From Bifidobacterium callimiconis (GTDB taxonomy: Bacteria > Actinomycetota > Actinomycetes > Actinomycetales > Bifidobacteriaceae): a stretch of 32,742 bases of DNA. This document shows positions 32,254 to 32,742 of the stretch, piece after piece. The stretch is from contig NZ_QXGJ01000015.1 in the NCBI RefSeq assembly GCF_003952005.1, forward strand, positions 1-32,742, read 5' to 3'. The position numbers and the translations under genes are program-made. The notes under the pieces were generated by a model, which was not told the DNA's origin, made no database searches, and worked only from the letters and a program-made list of their open reading frames with translations. Position 1 is the first letter of the stretch. Every line of letters starts with the position of its first letter.

Positions 32254-32681
32254 TAAGAATTGCCAATACGATACCGTTGTTGACGATTACATGGGATGAA
32301 CGGCACAAGACGGCTGCCGTGGCCGCCGGCCTGATATCGGCACGGATCTGTCGACTGTGGATAGCCGGTCGAATCGTTGCGGGCATATCGGAACGTCGTC
32401 GTTGCGAATATGCCATCGTTATGGATAAGCCATCGTCGCCCCCTTCGATCGTCTGCATTGACGGTGAACGTAACGCCATCATTATGCGGACATGAGGAAG
32501 CGATGCGCCACTATGTTGCCGGCGTTGTCATGTTGCCGGCGTTGTCATGCGAATCCGCGGTTCGCGGAGACCGGGAGACCGGCCGCATTCCCCGGTACGG
32601 AGAACGATCGTTGTGCTCCGCGAACCGCGGATCCTGCGGGACGCACGCCCGCGCCCGCATCGTCGTAACGTCTGCCGCGCG

Positions 32682-32742
32682 CTACCCGTTGATCACGACC
32701 TTCTGGTTCACGAACTCCTTGAGTCCCAGATCGATCAGTTCG
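32682..32742 (-). CDS. 3' end of a second aldehyde dehydrogenase (partial)
   Basis: Only the last 19 codons and stop (TAG at 32684-32682) are in the window; the gene continues beyond the right edge. The peptide ELIDLGLKEFVNQKVVING matches the C-terminus of the aldehyde dehydrogenase at 30601-31989 (ELLDLGLKEFVNQKVV...) over about 16 residues, so it is a paralogue. The tails differ after KVV. Transcribed on the same strand, upstream of the first gene. Confidence 0.85.
   Translation of the reverse strand, partial: ELIDLGLKEFVNQKVVING

Larger units (their letters stand above)
31990..32681. other. Gene-free gap between aldehyde dehydrogenase paralogues
   Basis: About 690 bp, AT-rich at 32030-32260 and then GC-rich. 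Besides the two operator-like sites, a GATCCGCGGTTCGCGGA/TCCGCGAACCGCGGATC inverted repeat is seen at about 32554-32570 and 32617-32633 (a TCCGCGGTTCGCGGAG arm pairing with CTCCGCGAACCGCGGA), with 46 nt between: a candidate terminator for the incoming gene on the left or an element of its own. Open frames on both strands in 32234-32495 lack supported starts. Confidence 0.5.

Noticed and set aside
32234..32495. Small open frames on both strands
   Set aside because: They lack ribosome binding sites, start within or near an operator-like site, and resemble nothing I recognise.

Overview
The window is a GC-rich, gene-dense chromosomal stretch of an actinobacterium, almost certainly a Bifidobacterium (genus-level judgement from gene content, codon use, the FprA-type ferredoxin reductase, the HtrA with a Pro/Gln-rich cytoplasmic tail, pdxS-pdxT and the many short intergenic palindromes; I cannot name the species). 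No prophage, plasmid or complete insertion sequence is visible. An exact parS (chromosome-partition) site suggests the region lies in the origin-proximal part of the chromosome.

Layout. 1-98 perfect 47-bp hairpin; 118-1446 (-) tgt; 1656-3620 (+) htrA-type membrane protease; 3995-6748 (+) P1B metal ATPase with two disordered insertions; 6805-6996 palindrome array 1; 7137-9677 (-) permease-asparaginase operon; 9937-10128 palindrome array 2; 10205-11659 (+) fprA; 11725-11830 operator cluster; 11856-12851 (+) LysR regulator; 12947-14215 (+) MalY/PatB C-S lyase; 14355-15284 (+) htpX; 15363-16781 (-) AAA ATPase with a nuclease-like C-terminus beside tRNA-Gly(CCC) at 16930-17000; 17311-18246 (-) auxin-efflux-carrier family transporter; 18410-19267 (+) cutinase-like lipoprotein; 19597-20391 (+) inositol-phosphatase family; 20658-22583 (-) membrane-anchored polysaccharide deacetylase; 22858-24159 (+) purA; 24329-24515 two related long hairpins; 24632-24754 probable fluoride riboswitch; 25028-26037 (+) crcB1-crcB2; 26039-27793 (-) ClC channel carrying parS; 28057-29640 (+) pdxS-pdxT; 29641-30600 repeat-filled gap; 30601-31989 (-) aldehyde dehydrogenase; 32682-32742 (-) the 3' end of a second, paralogous aldehyde dehydrogenase.

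How the genes work together. The permease and asparaginase form an asparagine uptake and use unit. The riboswitch, the two overlapping crcB genes and perhaps the convergent ClC gene form a fluoride/halide resistance locus. PdxS and PdxT together make pyridoxal phosphate. The LysR regulator probably controls itself and perhaps the adjacent PLP-dependent lyase. Several genes (tgt, fprA, lysR, htpX, probably malY and the cutinase gene) have a TANNNT-like -10 box about 7 nt before the start codon and no Shine-Dalgarno sequence, so their mRNAs are probably leaderless.

The most unusual structure is a pair of arrays, each with exactly four 36-bp palindromes separated by 16-bp spacers (period exactly 52 bp), that bracket the permease-asparaginase operon. 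Next come the paired hairpins at 24329-24515, whose loops are conserved while the stem arms change together, and a modular GGGAGGGAG hairpin family scattered through the gaps.
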